Assembly (NCBI GenBank): GCA_934255545.1 | Contig: CAKQOE010000001.1 | Location: 62,001 to 126,000, forward strand | Reading direction: 5' to 3' | Length of the DNA stretch: 64,000 nucleotides | Origin: an uncultured Clostridia bacterium | GTDB taxonomy: Bacteria; Bacillota; Clostridia; Peptostreptococcales; Anaerovoracaceae | Shown here: in pieces, positions 40,180 to 48,462 of the stretch | Layout of the letters: each line of letters starts with the position of its first letter | Numbering within the stretch: position 1 is the stretch's first letter | Translations under genes and position numbers: made by a program | Notes under the pieces: generated by a model | The model's input: the letters and a program-made list of their open reading frames with translations, nothing else | Databases searched by the model: none | What the model was told of the DNA's origin: nothing

Positions 40180-40755
40180 CTACTTGTTGTAGTAAGTTTT
40201 AAGTATATTCTGAGCGATGACCTTTCTGTTTTGACGAAGATCCATCGCCTGCTTCTCGATATAACGGTGAGCCTGAGCTTCTGTCATATTAAGATTGCTT
40301 ATGAGCATCGCCTTTGCTCTGTTTACGAGACGTATTTCATCAAGACTTTCACGGAGCTTTAAGGACTCCTGCCTCAATCTGGCCATAACTATACCTGCTG
40401 TCAGCATAGCTTCAACAGCAGTACAGAAGGTTTTCTTATCGACCGGCCGGCATATCACTTCAACTCCGCGTCCCTTTATAAGATCGCTTGAACGTTCATA
40501 CGTTTCCCTTCCTGTTACCAGAACGACCGGCACAGAATTATTTTCGCTCATCTGCACCGTCATCTCAACACCCTGCTCATCACTTAGCGGAGTATTTACT
40601 ATAACAAGATCTGTCTCAGGAAACTCTGCGATCTGCCTGCGGGCTTCAGCTGCGCTTGTGACAGCCGTTATCTCAGCAGCGATAAAACTCCTTATCAATG
40701 CTGAAAGCGCTTCAAGGTTCTTTTCTGAACCGGCGCACAGTAAAATATTCTTCAT
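40180..40755 (-). CDS. ANTAR-domain antiterminator with pseudo-receiver (NitR/NasT-like)
   Basis: I start at the ATG giving Met-Lys-Asn-Ile-Leu-Leu-Cys; GGAG lies upstream and the longer frame runs through the leader. The 191-residue product has a receiver-like domain (1-120) in which the phosphoacceptor position reads Val-Ile-Val-Asn-Thr-Pro-Leu, that is Asn instead of Asp. A coiled-coil (about 125-140) precedes the ANTAR RNA-binding domain (about 140-190) with Ala-Lys-Ala-Met-Leu and Met-Thr-Glu-Ala-Gln-Ala-His-Arg-Tyr-Ile. Clostridial relatives adjoin glutamine synthetase genes. Here it heads the carA-carB/dapF-pyrG operon, and glnN has a compatible hairpin leader. Confidence 0.85.
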   Translation of the reverse strand: MKNILLCAGSEKNLEALSALIRSFIAAEITAVTSAAEARRQIAEFPETDLVIVNTPLSDEQGVEMTVQMSENNSVPVVLVTGRETYERSSDLIKGRGVEVICRPVDKKTFCTAVEAMLTAGIVMARLRQESLKLRESLDEIRLVNRAKAMLISNLNMTEAQAHRYIEKQAMDLRQNRKVIAQNILKTYYNK

Positions 40756-40897
40756 CCTGTTTGCGCTCCTGCAGATGCTGTATTTCCTAACATGAATAGC
40801 TGCGTAAAATGACGTATCTGCACGAGATCCGTCATATTTTTTAACATACCGTTTTTGCTTATTCGTTTTATTATACATGAATGGTCTCCGATTTCAA
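40756..40897 (-). promoter_or_regulatory. Promoter and leader of the ANTAR-car-pyrG operon
   Basis: The minus strand has TTGAAA (40892-40897), 16 nt and TATAAT (40870-40875). The leader of about 105 nt has two alternative pairings: ATGACG-G-ATCT with AGAT-A-CGTCAT, or GCAGAT with the later ATCTGC that ends next to the ribosome site. The palindrome CGGCC-GTCGCC-GGCCG (41000-41015) lies upstream. Confidence 0.45.
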
Positions 40898-41155
40898 ATA
40901 TATAATTTTATTTAAATAAAAATAATTCACGCATCAACATATTATCCAATAAATTACATTAATTATTTTTTTTATTCCGTAAATAAATAATCATAACTTC
41001 GGCCGTCGCCGGCCGCACATGCATCGCATTTCATATTCATTCTGCGTCTTTAATGGCTTTATATTAGAAAACATATATTTTATTATATATATCATATAAT
41101 CAAAGTTATATGTATATTTTATTATATATTTTTTCATATACTTAAATAACATAGG

Positions 41156-41480
41156 TTATCCACAGATGTTTTCCACATATACACAGGTAGTCCACATAAA
41201 AAACCGTTTTTTTGCGTTTTCCACAGGCGTATATTGTGTATAAGTATACAGTTATCCACAATATATCCCCAGTTTTCCACTTTTTCTGTGGATAACATGT
41301 GGAAAAGTTACCTTTTTTGTGGAAAAGTCTGTGGATAATGTGGATAACTATGTGGAAAAAGTGGACAAAAATGTGGAAAAACATATTTCACCCTGTGGAT
41401 ATGTTGACAATTTTTGTGGAAAACTCATCAAAAAACCTGTGGATATGTTGATAAATTTTGTGGAAAACTTATGTGGATAA
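41156..41480. other. Dense cluster of DnaA boxes outside the origin
   Basis: Six perfect TTATCCACA boxes are present: 41156-41164 and 41252-41260 forward; 41287-41295, 41330-41338, 41339-41347 and 41472-41480 reverse. About a dozen near matches of type TTTTCCACA/TGTGGAAAA and TGTGGATAT are packed between them. The boxes switch orientation near 41,285, forming a broad inverted array. It lies about 15 kb from the origin, in the divergent gap between the ANTAR-car operon and the thioredoxin-like operon. It exceeds the box density beside dnaA. Confidence 0.85.
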
Positions 41481-41540
41481 AGGGTATAATTAATTGAAAT
41501 TAAAACGTTTTTGCCAATTATGAAAGGAGAAGTGCCAAAA

Positions 41541-41942
41541 ATGGGACTTAAAATGATAACTTCTAATAATTATGAGGATAACGTGGTTCTTTCTGTAGAG
41601 CCTGTAGTTATAAACCTGTGGGCAAAGTGGTCACCACTCTGCGATAAGGCAGGAGAGATCCTCAACCAGATAGCCGAAGAGTATGGCGGGTACGTCAGAG
41701 TCGTTCAGATGAACCTTGAGCAGCAGCCTGAACTTACCGAACTCTTTGAGGTGGATAAGCTTCCTCTCGTCCTTATGATGACGGGCGGCGTTATCTGCAA
41801 GAAGATATACGGCGTACCTACAAAGCAGGAATATATAGACGAGCTTGAGCTTGAGACTATAAAAGATTTCCGCGACCGCGGCATCACATATCATCCTAAG
41901 CGCAACTATATACCGGGCTACATAAGGAATGAAACATGGTAG
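41541..41942 (+). CDS. Thioredoxin-fold protein lacking the first active-site cysteine
   Basis: The 133-residue product has the thioredoxin fold order (Val-Val-Ile-Asn-Leu-Trp-Ala-Lys-Trp, then Val-Val-Gln-Met-Asn-Leu, then Leu-Pro-Leu-Val-Leu). The active site reads Trp30-Ser31-Pro32-Leu33-Cys34 where thioredoxin has Trp-Cys-Gly-Pro-Cys. It therefore cannot form the usual disulfide and is unlikely to be a standard reductant. A C-terminal extension of about 30 residues is rich in Tyr, Arg and Asn. AAGGAG precedes the ATG. Its stop overlaps the start of the methyltransferase gene. Confidence 0.75.
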   Translation: MGLKMITSNNYEDNVVLSVEPVVINLWAKWSPLCDKAGEILNQIAEEYGGYVRVVQMNLEQQPELTELFEVDKLPLVLMMTGGVICKKIYGVPTKQEYIDELELETIKDFRDRGITYHPKRNYIPGYIRNETW

Positions 41943-43309
41943 ATCTGGAAAATAAAGAGCTTAAAGATGCTGTGCTGCGTATTATCGCTGAAGCTCCGTA
42001 TAAAATAGTCATAAGCAACCGCCGCAGCAAGGTCGGTACAGCTTCAAGTCTTAATGAAGCGCGCCTTGCTGAAAATTCTTCAGGATCATCTAACAATGAC
42101 CGCGTTTATGAAAAGATCGTTATATCACCGATAACTGTAAAGGGAGCGCCTGCGTATCAGGCGGAGCAGTTTACGCATACTCAGGCATTTCACCTTAACA
42201 TGCCTTCTGAAGATCTGCCGGGTTATATAACATGTCTGTTGTCAGATGAATTCCGACAGCTTGACTCTTTTTCAGACAGCAGTTCAGGAAATATAAAAAT
42301 AAGTAAAAAAGGTAAAATAATGTCAGGCGTTCATAAAAAGAAAACTACCGGATCTTCCTTAATATCATCTGACATTGACATAAAAGACAAGCGTGACACA
42401 ACAAAGCTCAAAGCGGGTCAGGCATCATCAAATAGCTCAAACCCGGTAAAATCAATACCTTTACCGACTGTTTCATGTGAAACTGTGCCTTCTCATAACA
42501 GAAAAAAGAAGCGTCTCATAGAGGAAGGAACTATAGTTCCACCTCTCATAGATATGGGTATATTTACAAATGATGGAAAAATAGTCCGTAGTATGGGTGA
42601 TAAATTCAGACAGATAAACCGTTTTCTGGAAATCGTTGATGACGCTGTTGAAGCCTGCGGCTTCGATTCTCTGACCATAGTTGATTTCGGATGCGGCAAA
42701 GCCTACCTTACATTCATACTTTACTACTACCTTACATATGTCAGAAAAATAAAGGCCACGATGATCGGACTTGATCTTAAGGCTGACGTTATCGCTGACT
42801 GCAGCGCAGCCGCAGAAAAATACGGCTATTCAGATCTTCACTTTGAAGTAGGCGATATAAGCAGCTATACGGCAAACGGCCCGATAGACATGGTGATCAC
42901 GCTTCACGCGTGCGACACAGCTACAGACTACGCGCTGTACAATGCTGTAAAGTGGGGGAGCCGCGTAATACTTTCAGTTCCATGCTGCCAGCATGAGCTT
43001 AACGCACAGATAAAAAGCGATGAGTTTTCCATGCTTACAAAATACGGGATCATAAAAGAGAGATTTGCCGCACTCGCTACTGATGCGCTGCGCGCATCGC
43101 TTCTGGAGCACGAAGGCTACAAGACACAGGTATTGGAATTCGTAGACCTTTCACATACTCCAAAAAATCTCCTTATACGCGCGGTCAAAACAAATATATC
43201 AGCAAAGAAAAAGCAGCGCTCGCTAAATGAAGCCGAATCATTCATGCGCAGCTTCAACGCTGATCCTACGCTTTACAAGCTTCTTATTGGAGATGATAAA
43301 AATAATTAG
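41936..43309 (+). CDS. SAM-dependent methyltransferase (Methyltransf_32-like) with N-terminal extension
   Basis: The 457-residue product overlaps the preceding gene by 7 bases, implying coupling. Residues 1 to about 190 form a poorly conserved, Ser/Lys-rich region. From about 215 a Rossmann methyltransferase domain appears with Val-Asp-Phe-Gly-Cys-Gly-Lys-Ala-Tyr-Leu-Thr, Gly-Leu-Asp-Leu-Lys, and Thr-Leu-His-Ala-Cys-Asp-Thr-Ala-Thr-Asp, followed by Val-Pro-Cys-Cys-Gln-His-Glu. The His-Ala-Cys-Asp and Pro-Cys-Cys-Gln-His blocks are typical of this rRNA/tRNA-methyltransferase-like family. The substrate is unknown. Confidence 0.82.
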   Translation: MVDLENKELKDAVLRIIAEAPYKIVISNRRSKVGTASSLNEARLAENSSGSSNNDRVYEKIVISPITVKGAPAYQAEQFTHTQAFHLNMPSEDLPGYITCLLSDEFRQLDSFSDSSSGNIKISKKGKIMSGVHKKKTTGSSLISSDIDIKDKRDTTKLKAGQASSNSSNPVKSIPLPTVSCETVPSHNRKKKRLIEEGTIVPPLIDMGIFTNDGKIVRSMGDKFRQINRFLEIVDDAVEACGFDSLTIVDFGCGKAYLTFILYYYLTYVRKIKATMIGLDLKADVIADCSAAAEKYGYSDLHFEVGDISSYTANGPIDMVITLHACDTATDYALYNAVKWGSRVILSVPCCQHELNAQIKSDEFSMLTKYGIIKERFAALATDALRASLLEHEGYKTQVLEFVDLSHTPKNLLIRAVKTNISAKKKQRSLNEAESFMRSFNADPTLYKLLIGDDKNN

Positions 43310-43419
43310 AGTCTGCTTAATAACAGGTTCAGCTCTGCTCAGCGGATATTAATTATTAATCTTTCTTAAATTTAAAGAATATATGCATTAAATAAAGTAA
43401 AATGAATGGAGACTTTACA

Positions 43420-44409
43420 ATGACTGACATTTTCATAATAGGAAACGGGCCTGCCGGCATATCAGCAGCCATATACGCTGTACGCGCCGGACTTTCAGTA
43501 AAAGTCGCGGGTAAAGATGCCGGAGCGCTCGGAAAGACAGACAAGATAGAAAACTACTACGGTTTTCCCGAACCTGTCACAGGTAAGGAGCTTCACGACC
43601 GCGGAATATCACAGGCAAAGCGCCTCGGCGCTGAGATATCCGAGTGCGAAGTATTTGACATAGAGTATTCATACGCCGACACTTCAGCAGATCCGTCATC
43701 TGAACAGTATATAAACCATTTCAGGATCACAACTTCTGCAGGCGTGTTTACTTCAAAAGCGCTCATCCTTGCAGCCGGCACGAGCCGCCGCGCTCCTGCT
43801 ATTACCGGTCTCAGGGACCATGAGGGCAGGGGAGTGAGCTACTGCGCCGTATGTGACGCGTTTTTTTACCGCGATCAGCCTGTTTCAGTTATCGGCAGCG
43901 GCGATTACGCTCTCAGCGAAGCGCTTCACCTTGTGCCGACATCATCTGAGGTCGTTATCCTGACAGACGGGAAAGATTTCATATCAGAAAAATTTTCTCT
44001 GAACGCGGATGCCATAGAAGGAGCACGAACAGGTAATGCGGGAGCATTAATGCTCCCTGATGACATAACTGCCGCCGTCGCCGGCGGAACACTACGTTTT
44101 GACAGCCGCAGGATAACAGAGATAAAAGGTGATCCCGTTGTTTCATCAGTAGTATTCAGTGACGGTGACGCACTTGAAACATCCGGTGTCTTCATCGCTC
44201 TCGGCACAGCTTCAGCTTCCGATCTTGCAAGGAAACTCGGTGTTACTGACGGTGACGGTAAACTTGTTGTAAATGAAGATCTTTCTACGTTCGTTCCCGG
44301 ATTTTTCGCTGCAGGCGACTGCACAGGAGGAATGCTCCAGGTAGCAAAGGCTGTCTACGATGGTGCCCGCGCGGGCACGTCAGCTGTAAAGTTCATTAGA
44401 AGTATTTAA
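43420..44409 (+). CDS. Thioredoxin reductase-like FAD/NAD(P) oxidoreductase
   Basis: The ATG at 43420 follows GGAG. The 329-residue product has an FAD motif Gly-Asn-Gly-Pro-Ala-Gly-Ile-Ser-Ala-Ala (about 8-17) and the redox pair in Ser-Tyr-Cys-Ala-Val-Cys-Asp. A second nucleotide-binding loop Gly-Ser-Gly-Asp-Tyr-Ala and Phe-Ala-Ala-Gly-Asp-Cys near the C-terminus complete the family. Thioredoxin reductase uses Cys-Ala-Thr-Cys, so the pair is near-standard. A real thioredoxin partner is not in the window; the nearby thioredoxin-like protein lacks one Cys. Palindromes at 44040-44057, 44072-44087 and 44363-44378 lie within the coding sequence, two of them only 15 bases apart. Confidence 0.8.
   Translation: MTDIFIIGNGPAGISAAIYAVRAGLSVKVAGKDAGALGKTDKIENYYGFPEPVTGKELHDRGISQAKRLGAEISECEVFDIEYSYADTSADPSSEQYINHFRITTSAGVFTSKALILAAGTSRRAPAITGLRDHEGRGVSYCAVCDAFFYRDQPVSVIGSGDYALSEALHLVPTSSEVVILTDGKDFISEKFSLNADAIEGARTGNAGALMLPDDITAAVAGGTLRFDSRRITEIKGDPVVSSVVFSDGDALETSGVFIALGTASASDLARKLGVTDGDGKLVVNEDLSTFVPGFFAAGDCTGGMLQVAKAVYDGARAGTSAVKFIRSI
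44040..44087. repeat. Two palindromes in tandem inside the reductase gene
   Basis: GGGAGCATT-AATGCTCCC (44040-44057) is a perfect 18-nt inverted repeat and CCGCC-GTCGCC-GGCGG (44072-44087) a second. Both are in frame and together encode about 16 residues at the edge of the NAD-binding domain. Confidence 0.6.
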
Positions 44410-44440
44410 TTCTGTTGAACAAAGGAACTGATAATTTGCT

Positions 44441-45193
44441 ATGAAAAATTTAAAATGTTTAACAAGCTTTCATCTTAAGATGATGGCTATGCTGTTCATG
44501 CTGTGCGACCACATGTGGGCTACAGTCGTTCCCGCCGGAAATGACTGGCTGACTTGCATAGGCCGTCTGGCTTATCCGATATTCGCATTTCAGATATCCG
44601 AAAGCTTCGCGCACGTACCTGATGATGCATTTAAAAAATTTATCGGAAAGATGTTTATATGGGCGCTTATCACAGAAATACCGTTTGACCTTATGTACGG
44701 AGGAACATGGTTCTACCCGTTCCATCAGAATGTGCTGTTTACATACGTCATAGCACTCGCTCTTATGTGGATCGCTGAAAGAGCCCGCCGTAAGCACTGG
44801 CTTGCCGGTCTTTTAGCATTTATCGCATGTACGGGCGTTGGATATGTACTTGGTTATATAACATTTGTCGATTATTACGGCTGCGGCATCATGATGGTGC
44901 TGATGTTCTGGTATTTCAGGCATTTCCGCTGCGGATGGATCGCTGTTATTGCGGGTATGGTATGGATAAACGGATTCCTGCTTGCAGGCTATACATATGA
45001 TATCACTCTTTTCGGGACGACCTTTGCATTTCCGCAGCAGGCCTTTGCATTACTTGCGCTTATACCGATATTTCTTTACAACGGTCAGCGAGGCAGAGAC
45101 AGTAAGGTCATTTCATTCTGCTGTTATGCGTTTTACCCTGCGCATATACTTATACTTTATCTTATTTCAAGATTCATCCTTATATCTTCTTAA
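44441..45193 (+). CDS. TraX-family membrane protein
   Basis: The 250-residue product has about seven membrane helices and the TraX family pattern near the N-terminus (Lys-Met-Met-Ala-Met-Leu-Phe-Met-Leu-Cys-Asp-His-Met). It continues with Gly-Arg-Leu-Ala-Tyr-Pro-Ile-Phe-Ala-Phe-Gln and Glu-Ile-Pro-Phe-Asp-Leu. In the F plasmid TraX acetylates pilin, but chromosomal homologues in Clostridia are common and of unknown role. There is no conjugation gene nearby, so the name does not imply transfer. A strong terminator follows. Confidence 0.82.
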   Translation: MKNLKCLTSFHLKMMAMLFMLCDHMWATVVPAGNDWLTCIGRLAYPIFAFQISESFAHVPDDAFKKFIGKMFIWALITEIPFDLMYGGTWFYPFHQNVLFTYVIALALMWIAERARRKHWLAGLLAFIACTGVGYVLGYITFVDYYGCGIMMVLMFWYFRHFRCGWIAVIAGMVWINGFLLAGYTYDITLFGTTFAFPQQAFALLALIPIFLYNGQRGRDSKVISFCCYAFYPAHILILYLISRFILISS

Positions 45194-45211
45194 ATTTGAT
45201 CTATCTACATT

Positions 45212-45236
45212 GCCGCGCGCAGCGCGGCTTTTTTAT
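45212..45236 (+). terminator. Terminator after the TraX-family gene
   Basis: GCCGCGC-GCA-GCGCGGC is followed by six T. It is a member of the palindrome set acting here as a terminator. Confidence 0.8.
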
Positions 45237-45584
45237 GTGGATCTTTACGTATACTTTAAGCGCCGTATCATGGTCATACGCGCGTTTAACAGCATTTCCA
45301 TTTATTTTTTATCTTTCTAAGAGGAAATCTGGTGTATTTTATATCACTTTTTAAATATATTAATGTTATAGTTTTATTACTTCGCAACTTTTTCCCGATA
45401 TATTTTTCTGATATTTTAAACATCCGGAGTAAATATTGATATTAAAAAATCGTTAATATTAAATAGGCGATGATTATCTGCGATATTTTAAAAATTTTAC
45501 CCGTACTTTTATGTAACATTTTCGCTGTACGATTGTTTTATATATACAAACGCGTTTAAAATCAATATGACAGGAGGTGATCAT
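45237..45584. other. AT-rich region upstream of the second ECF sigma gene
   Basis: No gene is supported. A TGTAAC element occurs at 45514-45519, similar to an ECF -35 box, but no convincing -10 follows at the right distance. Confidence 0.4.
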
Positions 45585-46133
45585 CTGGATAAGAAACTGC
45601 TTGAGCTCATGTATGCCAGGTACTACAGAGAGCTTTACATCTACATATATTCCATGTGCCGAAGCGGTGTTATTACAGAGGATATACTGCAGGAAACATT
45701 TCTGAAAGCTTTCATATCCCTGAAGGACTCGCATACAAATATGCGTGCCTGGCTCTATATTACATCGCGCAATCTCTGCCTGAATACTTTAAAGAAAAAT
45801 TCGCGTCTCATAAATCAGAGCGACATAAGCAATGACACTCAGATAAACACTTCACCAACTAATGATACAGATATGGCCTGCGCCGGATCTTACACAAAAG
45901 ATCCCACTCTCGAATCAGTGCTTCGAAATGAAGAGCAGCGAATACTTTACAGAGCGGTGCTTCGGCTTTCACCTGAAAAACGCGATATTGTGCTCCTGCA
46001 GTATTTCGCGGGACTGCGGCAGAAGGAAATCTCCGCGCTCATGCATATAACGCCTGAAAACGTAAGAGTCACTGCTCACAGAGCAAAGAAAGATCTTAAG
46101 AAAATACTTGAAAAAGAATTTCCGTATCAATGA
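45585..46133 (+). CDS. ECF-type RNA polymerase sigma factor (second)
   Basis: A strong AGGAGGTGAT lies 3-4 nt before CTG at 45585, whose product begins (Met)-Asp-Lys-Lys-Leu-Leu-Glu-Leu; the ATG at 45567 lies upstream of this ribosome site, so CTG is the better start despite being rare. The 182-residue product has region 2 (about 10-75, with Asp-Ile-Leu-Gln-Glu-Thr-Phe-Leu-Lys-Ala-Phe) and region 4 (about 120-175, with Leu-Ser-Pro-Glu-Lys-Arg-Asp-Ile-Val-Leu-Leu-Gln-Tyr). It is followed by its membrane anti-sigma gene 36 nt later. Target genes are unknown. Confidence 0.85.
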   Translation: MDKKLLELMYARYYRELYIYIYSMCRSGVITEDILQETFLKAFISLKDSHTNMRAWLYITSRNLCLNTLKKNSRLINQSDISNDTQINTSPTNDTDMACAGSYTKDPTLESVLRNEEQRILYRAVLRLSPEKRDIVLLQYFAGLRQKEISALMHITPENVRVTAHRAKKDLKKILEKEFPYQ

Positions 46134-46169
46134 TGTTCAAATTAAAAACTCAAAAGGAGGTACAGCTTT

Positions 46170-47456
46170 ATGACATACAGACAGATACTTGATGAATACA
46201 AAAAGAACGCCCTGCCTGAAGAAAAACAAAAGGAAGTCGCCGCTGACATAGAGAAGCACGAAGCCATAAGCGACTATCTTTACGAAGAATCAGAAATACC
46301 GGACATAAACGAAGCTTTTTCAGAACCGAATGAAAATATCTGCGGCTGTAATGGATCCGGATGTGATCCCGGTCCTGCCGGCAACATTACAGACAGCGCG
46401 CAGCGAGCTGAGGATTTTACTGCAGTAGTAAACCGCTCCATAAGAAAGGCATTCATAAAGCTTGGTATTACAGTATTTGCTGCTGCAGCCGTGCTGATAT
46501 TGTTTGTACAATTCATTCTTCCGGGAATAGTTGATAATTTTTATTACGATCCGACAGAAAGAGTTTCTCAGCCTACTGATTCTTTTATAGAAAACAGGAT
46601 GAGCAGGGATATAGGCACATATACCGAACTGGTAATGCCTGAAACACACCGCACAGATGTCACCGCTGAATCTCTGGGATACGGAAAATACAATATATCC
46701 ATACACCAGAATTTAAGCTACACAGGCTTCTTTTCTACAGCAACAGGAGAGGTGACACGCGGAAAGCTCAGACTTTTCAACGAAGATATACTGAGAAAGC
46801 CTACAGGAAACGCTTTCGGTTGGAGTCAGATAGACGTTGACTTCAAAAACGGCGAGTATCCGACAAAATCACTCACTGAACTTTACAAGATAACTGACGA
46901 GCGTATGAAAAATGATGGGGAAGAGGGAGAGATAATGCACGGAGCCGCAGGTTCTCCTGAACGATCACTTGAAACTATAAAAGGGCTCCGTGATGATATG
47001 CCATATTACGCTTACGTGACATTTGAACGTATGCTTGACTTCTCTCAGGTTGAAAAGATCATTGATCCTGCTGATAAAGATGATGATTTCATGATAACAG
47101 AACCATGGCTTGCTGTTGATACGTATCCTCGCAGCAACGCACCTGACGGATCATCTTACGAATATATCGCGACGCTTCCTAAGATCGGCTTCATCGTACA
47201 GGATCATGACAACATATCAGAAAACGAGGAACTTCAGCAGAAACATTTCACAGATATGCTGGATTATATGGCAGAGCAGACTGATTTTCTTAAAATGTTT
47301 GATGAGGACCCTCAGACTTTTGCAGATGCTTCACAGCTTATAAAGAAAAACGGTTTACATATATACGGTATGGGCTGTACAGTCAGCAAGTCTACTATGC
47401 TTAAGCTTATGGAATTTGATAATGTACGAGAAATATATGTTAAAGATATACAGTAA
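46170..47456 (+). CDS. Membrane anti-sigma factor with sigma-regulator C-terminal domain
   Basis: The 428-residue product has a helical cytoplasmic N-terminus (1-85) that includes two Cys in Ile-Cys-Gly-Cys-Asn-Gly-Ser-Gly-Cys. One membrane helix (about 100-120) follows, then a large extracytoplasmic domain with Tyr-Phe-Tyr/Asp-Pro-Thr and Thr-Gly-Asn-Ala-Phe-Gly-Trp segments like those of the SigM-type anti-sigma family. AAAGGAGG is a strong ribosome site. It should sequester the preceding ECF factor until an envelope signal arrives. The domain name is from memory of the family pattern. Confidence 0.78.
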   Translation: MTYRQILDEYKKNALPEEKQKEVAADIEKHEAISDYLYEESEIPDINEAFSEPNENICGCNGSGCDPGPAGNITDSAQRAEDFTAVVNRSIRKAFIKLGITVFAAAAVLILFVQFILPGIVDNFYYDPTERVSQPTDSFIENRMSRDIGTYTELVMPETHRTDVTAESLGYGKYNISIHQNLSYTGFFSTATGEVTRGKLRLFNEDILRKPTGNAFGWSQIDVDFKNGEYPTKSLTELYKITDERMKNDGEEGEIMHGAAGSPERSLETIKGLRDDMPYYAYVTFERMLDFSQVEKIIDPADKDDDFMITEPWLAVDTYPRSNAPDGSSYEYIATLPKIGFIVQDHDNISENEELQQKHFTDMLDYMAEQTDFLKMFDEDPQTFADASQLIKKNGLHIYGMGCTVSKSTMLKLMEFDNVREIYVKDIQ

Positions 47457-47566
47457 TATGTTTATACATTATTATATTTTTCATAATATTTAGATTTTAG
47501 CTTTATTCCTGCTCATGCGGTGACGCATGTACATCTATACCGTCAATTTATTACTTTAAAAACATA

Positions 47567-47610
47567 AAAAGCGCAGTTTTCAGATATTGCCTGATACTGC
47601 GCTTTTTCTT
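47567..47610. terminator. Bidirectional terminator between the anti-sigma gene and the SigB-type gene
   Basis: AAAAAGCGCAG and CTGCGCTTTTT flank a loop in which CAG/CTG pairs again. T-runs occur on both strands, serving both convergent genes. Confidence 0.8.
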
Positions 47611-47636
47611 TATATTTTATTTACTAAAATTTTCCG

Positions 47637-48404
47637 CTACTTTGCGTATTCTTCTTTGAACTTCGCCTTGATCTTTTTCTCTATACGTGAAACAGTCATC
47701 TGTGAGACTCCGAGCTCTGCAGCTATCTGCTGCTGTGTCTTTCCATCAACAAATCTCATACTGCAGAAACGCTTCTCTTCAGGTGTAAAAGACTGCATCG
47801 TCCTTTCTATGAAATCTGCGTTTTCAAACGTATCGAAAGCAGCATCCTCTTCGCCGGTATATCGTTCTATGAATGAAGGTCCGCCTCCATTTCCGCTGCC
47901 GTTGTCATTTTCACTTTCCTCCATGCCCTGCTGGAGTGAAACGGCGCTGTAGGCGCGTCCCGATTCCATAGCCTCAAGTACTTCATCTTCAGTAACTCCA
48001 AGCTCATCGGCTATCTCCGATACCTTCGGAGTCCTGTGAAGCTTTGCCTCAAGCTCCTGCTGCACTTTAGGAAGCTTTATGGAAAGATCCTTCATTTTTC
48101 TCGGGACCTTCATAGCCCATCCTTTGTCACGGAAATATCTTTTTATCTCTCCAAGGATAGTAGGCGTGGCAAATGCGGAAAACTCAACACCCTTGTCAGG
48201 GTCATATCTTTCCGCCGCAAGGACCAGAGCCATTGATCCGACCTGAAACAGGTCGTCGTACTCAACGCCTTTATTTAAATATTTTTTTACTAAAATGTTA
48301 ACAATATAGAGATATTTTTCAACGATCCGGTTTCTGTATTCTTTATCTCCGGTCTCTTTGTACTTTTCAAATAATTCTCTATCTTCTGCAGCAGAATCGG
48401 CCAT
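47637..48404 (-). CDS. SigB/SigF-type RNA polymerase sigma factor
   Basis: The 255-residue product contains regions 2, 3 and 4 of group 3 sigma factors. Region 2 has Glu-Tyr-Asp-Asp-Leu-Phe-Gln-Val-Gly and Phe-Ser-Ala-Phe-Ala-Thr-Pro-Thr-Ile-Leu-Gly-Glu-Ile-Lys-Arg-Tyr-Phe-Arg-Asp. Region 4 ends with Gln-Met-Thr-Val-Ser-Arg-Ile-Glu-Lys-Lys. An insert rich in Asn and Gly (about 163-175) separates regions 3 and 4. GAGG precedes the ATG at 48404. The anti-sigma gene is directly upstream, as in the B. subtilis sigB order, but no RsbV-type gene is present between gyrA and this pair. Confidence 0.9.
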   Translation of the reverse strand: MADSAAEDRELFEKYKETGDKEYRNRIVEKYLYIVNILVKKYLNKGVEYDDLFQVGSMALVLAAERYDPDKGVEFSAFATPTILGEIKRYFRDKGWAMKVPRKMKDLSIKLPKVQQELEAKLHRTPKVSEIADELGVTEDEVLEAMESGRAYSAVSLQQGMEESENDNGSGNGGGPSFIERYTGEEDAAFDTFENADFIERTMQSFTPEEKRFCSMRFVDGKTQQQIAAELGVSQMTVSRIEKKIKAKFKEEYAK

Positions 48405-48462
48405 AATCAATCCTCATCTTTTAAAAACAAGCCGACGCCTCCGGTTACTTAAGAAAAACAGC

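Noticed and set aside
41142..41384. An 80-codon minus-strand frame over the DnaA-box cluster
   Set aside because: It is a by-product of repeated TGTGGA motifs and has no ribosome site.
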